Part shown: piece after piece, positions 5,859 through 6,209 of the stretch
Numbering within the stretch: the stretch's first letter is position 1
How the letters are laid out: every line of letters begins with the position of its first letter
Assembly (NCBI GenBank): GCA_009920225.1
Contig: RGAJ01000119.1
Location: 1 to 6,209 of the forward strand
Reading direction: 5' to 3'
Length of the DNA stretch: 6,209 nucleotides
Source: Paracoccaceae bacterium
GTDB taxonomy: Bacteria > Pseudomonadota > Alphaproteobacteria > Rhodobacterales > Rhodobacteraceae
The notes under the pieces: generated by a model
Told to the model about the DNA's origin: nothing
Database searches by the model: none
Seen by the model: only the letters and a program-made list of their open reading frames with translations
Translations under genes and position numbers: made by a program

Positions 5859-6209
5859 TTATTCTTTTACCGCGCCTGCCGTGAGGCCTGCGACGAGGTA
5901 CTTTTGTAAGAACAGAAAGATGACCATGACGGGCAAAACCCCGACCAATGCGGCAGCCATCATTTCGTTCCAGTTCACCGATTGGTAACCGATGAATTCA
6001 TTCAAACCCGCAGGTAATGGTTGTAATTCGCGTGTTTGGTTGAATGTGATTGCGAACAGGTATTGTTGTGCATAGGCCCCGATGAACACGGCGACGCCGA
6101 CAACGATCAGGCCAGGAACCGCCAAGGGCAAAACAACACGGCGCAAGGTGTAGATGCGCGACGCGCCATCGACAAAAGCGGCCTCTTCCAGTTCGCGTGG
6201 AATTTTTTC
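5859..6209 (-). CDS. Sugar ABC transporter permease, MalG type, C-terminal 116 residues; gene continues beyond position 6209
   Basis: The frame is open from the window edge to a TAA at 5861-5859. It starts inside the EAA loop: EEAAFVDGASRIYTLRRVVL then PLAVPGL, the conserved cytoplasmic segment through which CUT1 permeases dock on the ATPase. Two hydrophobic spans follow (about residues 33-54 and 84-104 of the visible part). The end, FLFLQKYLVAGLTAGAVKE, is the standard carboxyl terminus of MalG-like proteins. A MalG homologue has about 270-300 residues, so roughly 60% is missing upstream. A MalF-type partner permease would be expected just beyond the edge. The binding-protein gene follows 24 nt downstream. 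The apparent first in-frame start near 6146 is a TTG inside the EAA loop and is not the true start. Confidence 0.95.
   Translation of the reverse strand, partial: EKIPRELEEAAFVDGASRIYTLRRVVLPLAVPGLIVVGVAVFIGAYAQQYLFAITFNQTRELQPLPAGLNEFIGYQSVNWNEMMAAALVGVLPVMVIFLFLQKYLVAGLTAGAVKE

Overview
All seven genes lie on the minus strand, so the window reads right to left as one stretch of a tightly packed operon. Both ends are cut: it opens inside an ABC permease gene and closes inside a sugar-kinase gene. The DNA has moderate GC content, starts with clear Shine-Dalgarno sites, and encodes a carbohydrate-uptake (CUT1) transporter, a MalK/UgpC-type ATPase and non-canonical SIS-type amino-sugar deaminases. 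This suggests a Gram-negative alphaproteobacterium, plausibly a marine Rhodobacterales (Roseobacter-type) species. That placement is an inference from protein style, not from a marker gene.

Layout in transcription order: (1) C-terminal 116 residues of a MalG-type inner-membrane permease (6209-5859). (2) A periplasmic sugar-binding protein with a signal peptide (5834-4623). (3) A 53-bp gap with a perfect 8-bp hairpin. (4) A GTG-initiated MalK/UgpC-type ATPase (4569-3469). (5) A Gfo/Idh/MocA-family NAD(P)-dependent oxidoreductase (3458-2316). (6) A two-SIS-domain protein resembling glucosamine-6-phosphate deaminase NagB-II (2314-1292). (7) A second, divergent SIS protein resembling AgaS, the galactosamine-6-phosphate deaminase/isomerase (1295-237). 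(8) The N-terminal 80 residues of a ROK-family sugar kinase resembling N-acetylglucosamine kinase (240-1). Genes 6-7 and 7-8 overlap by ATGA, and genes 5 and 6 are 1 nt apart. Apart from the hairpin gap no intergenic space exceeds about 25 nt, and no internal promoter was seen.

The likely joint role is uptake and catabolism of an amino sugar or amino-sugar-containing glycoside (GlcNAc, GalNAc, chitin- or glycan-derived). The transporter would import the substrate, the ROK kinase phosphorylate the free (N-acetyl)hexosamine, and the SIS proteins deaminate and isomerise hexosamine-6-phosphates towards fructose- or tagatose-6-phosphate. The oxidoreductase has no place in the textbook GlcNAc pathway and is the most open question here. 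No NagA-type deacetylase and no regulator lie in the window. I found no mobile element, CRISPR array, RNA gene or convincing promoter.
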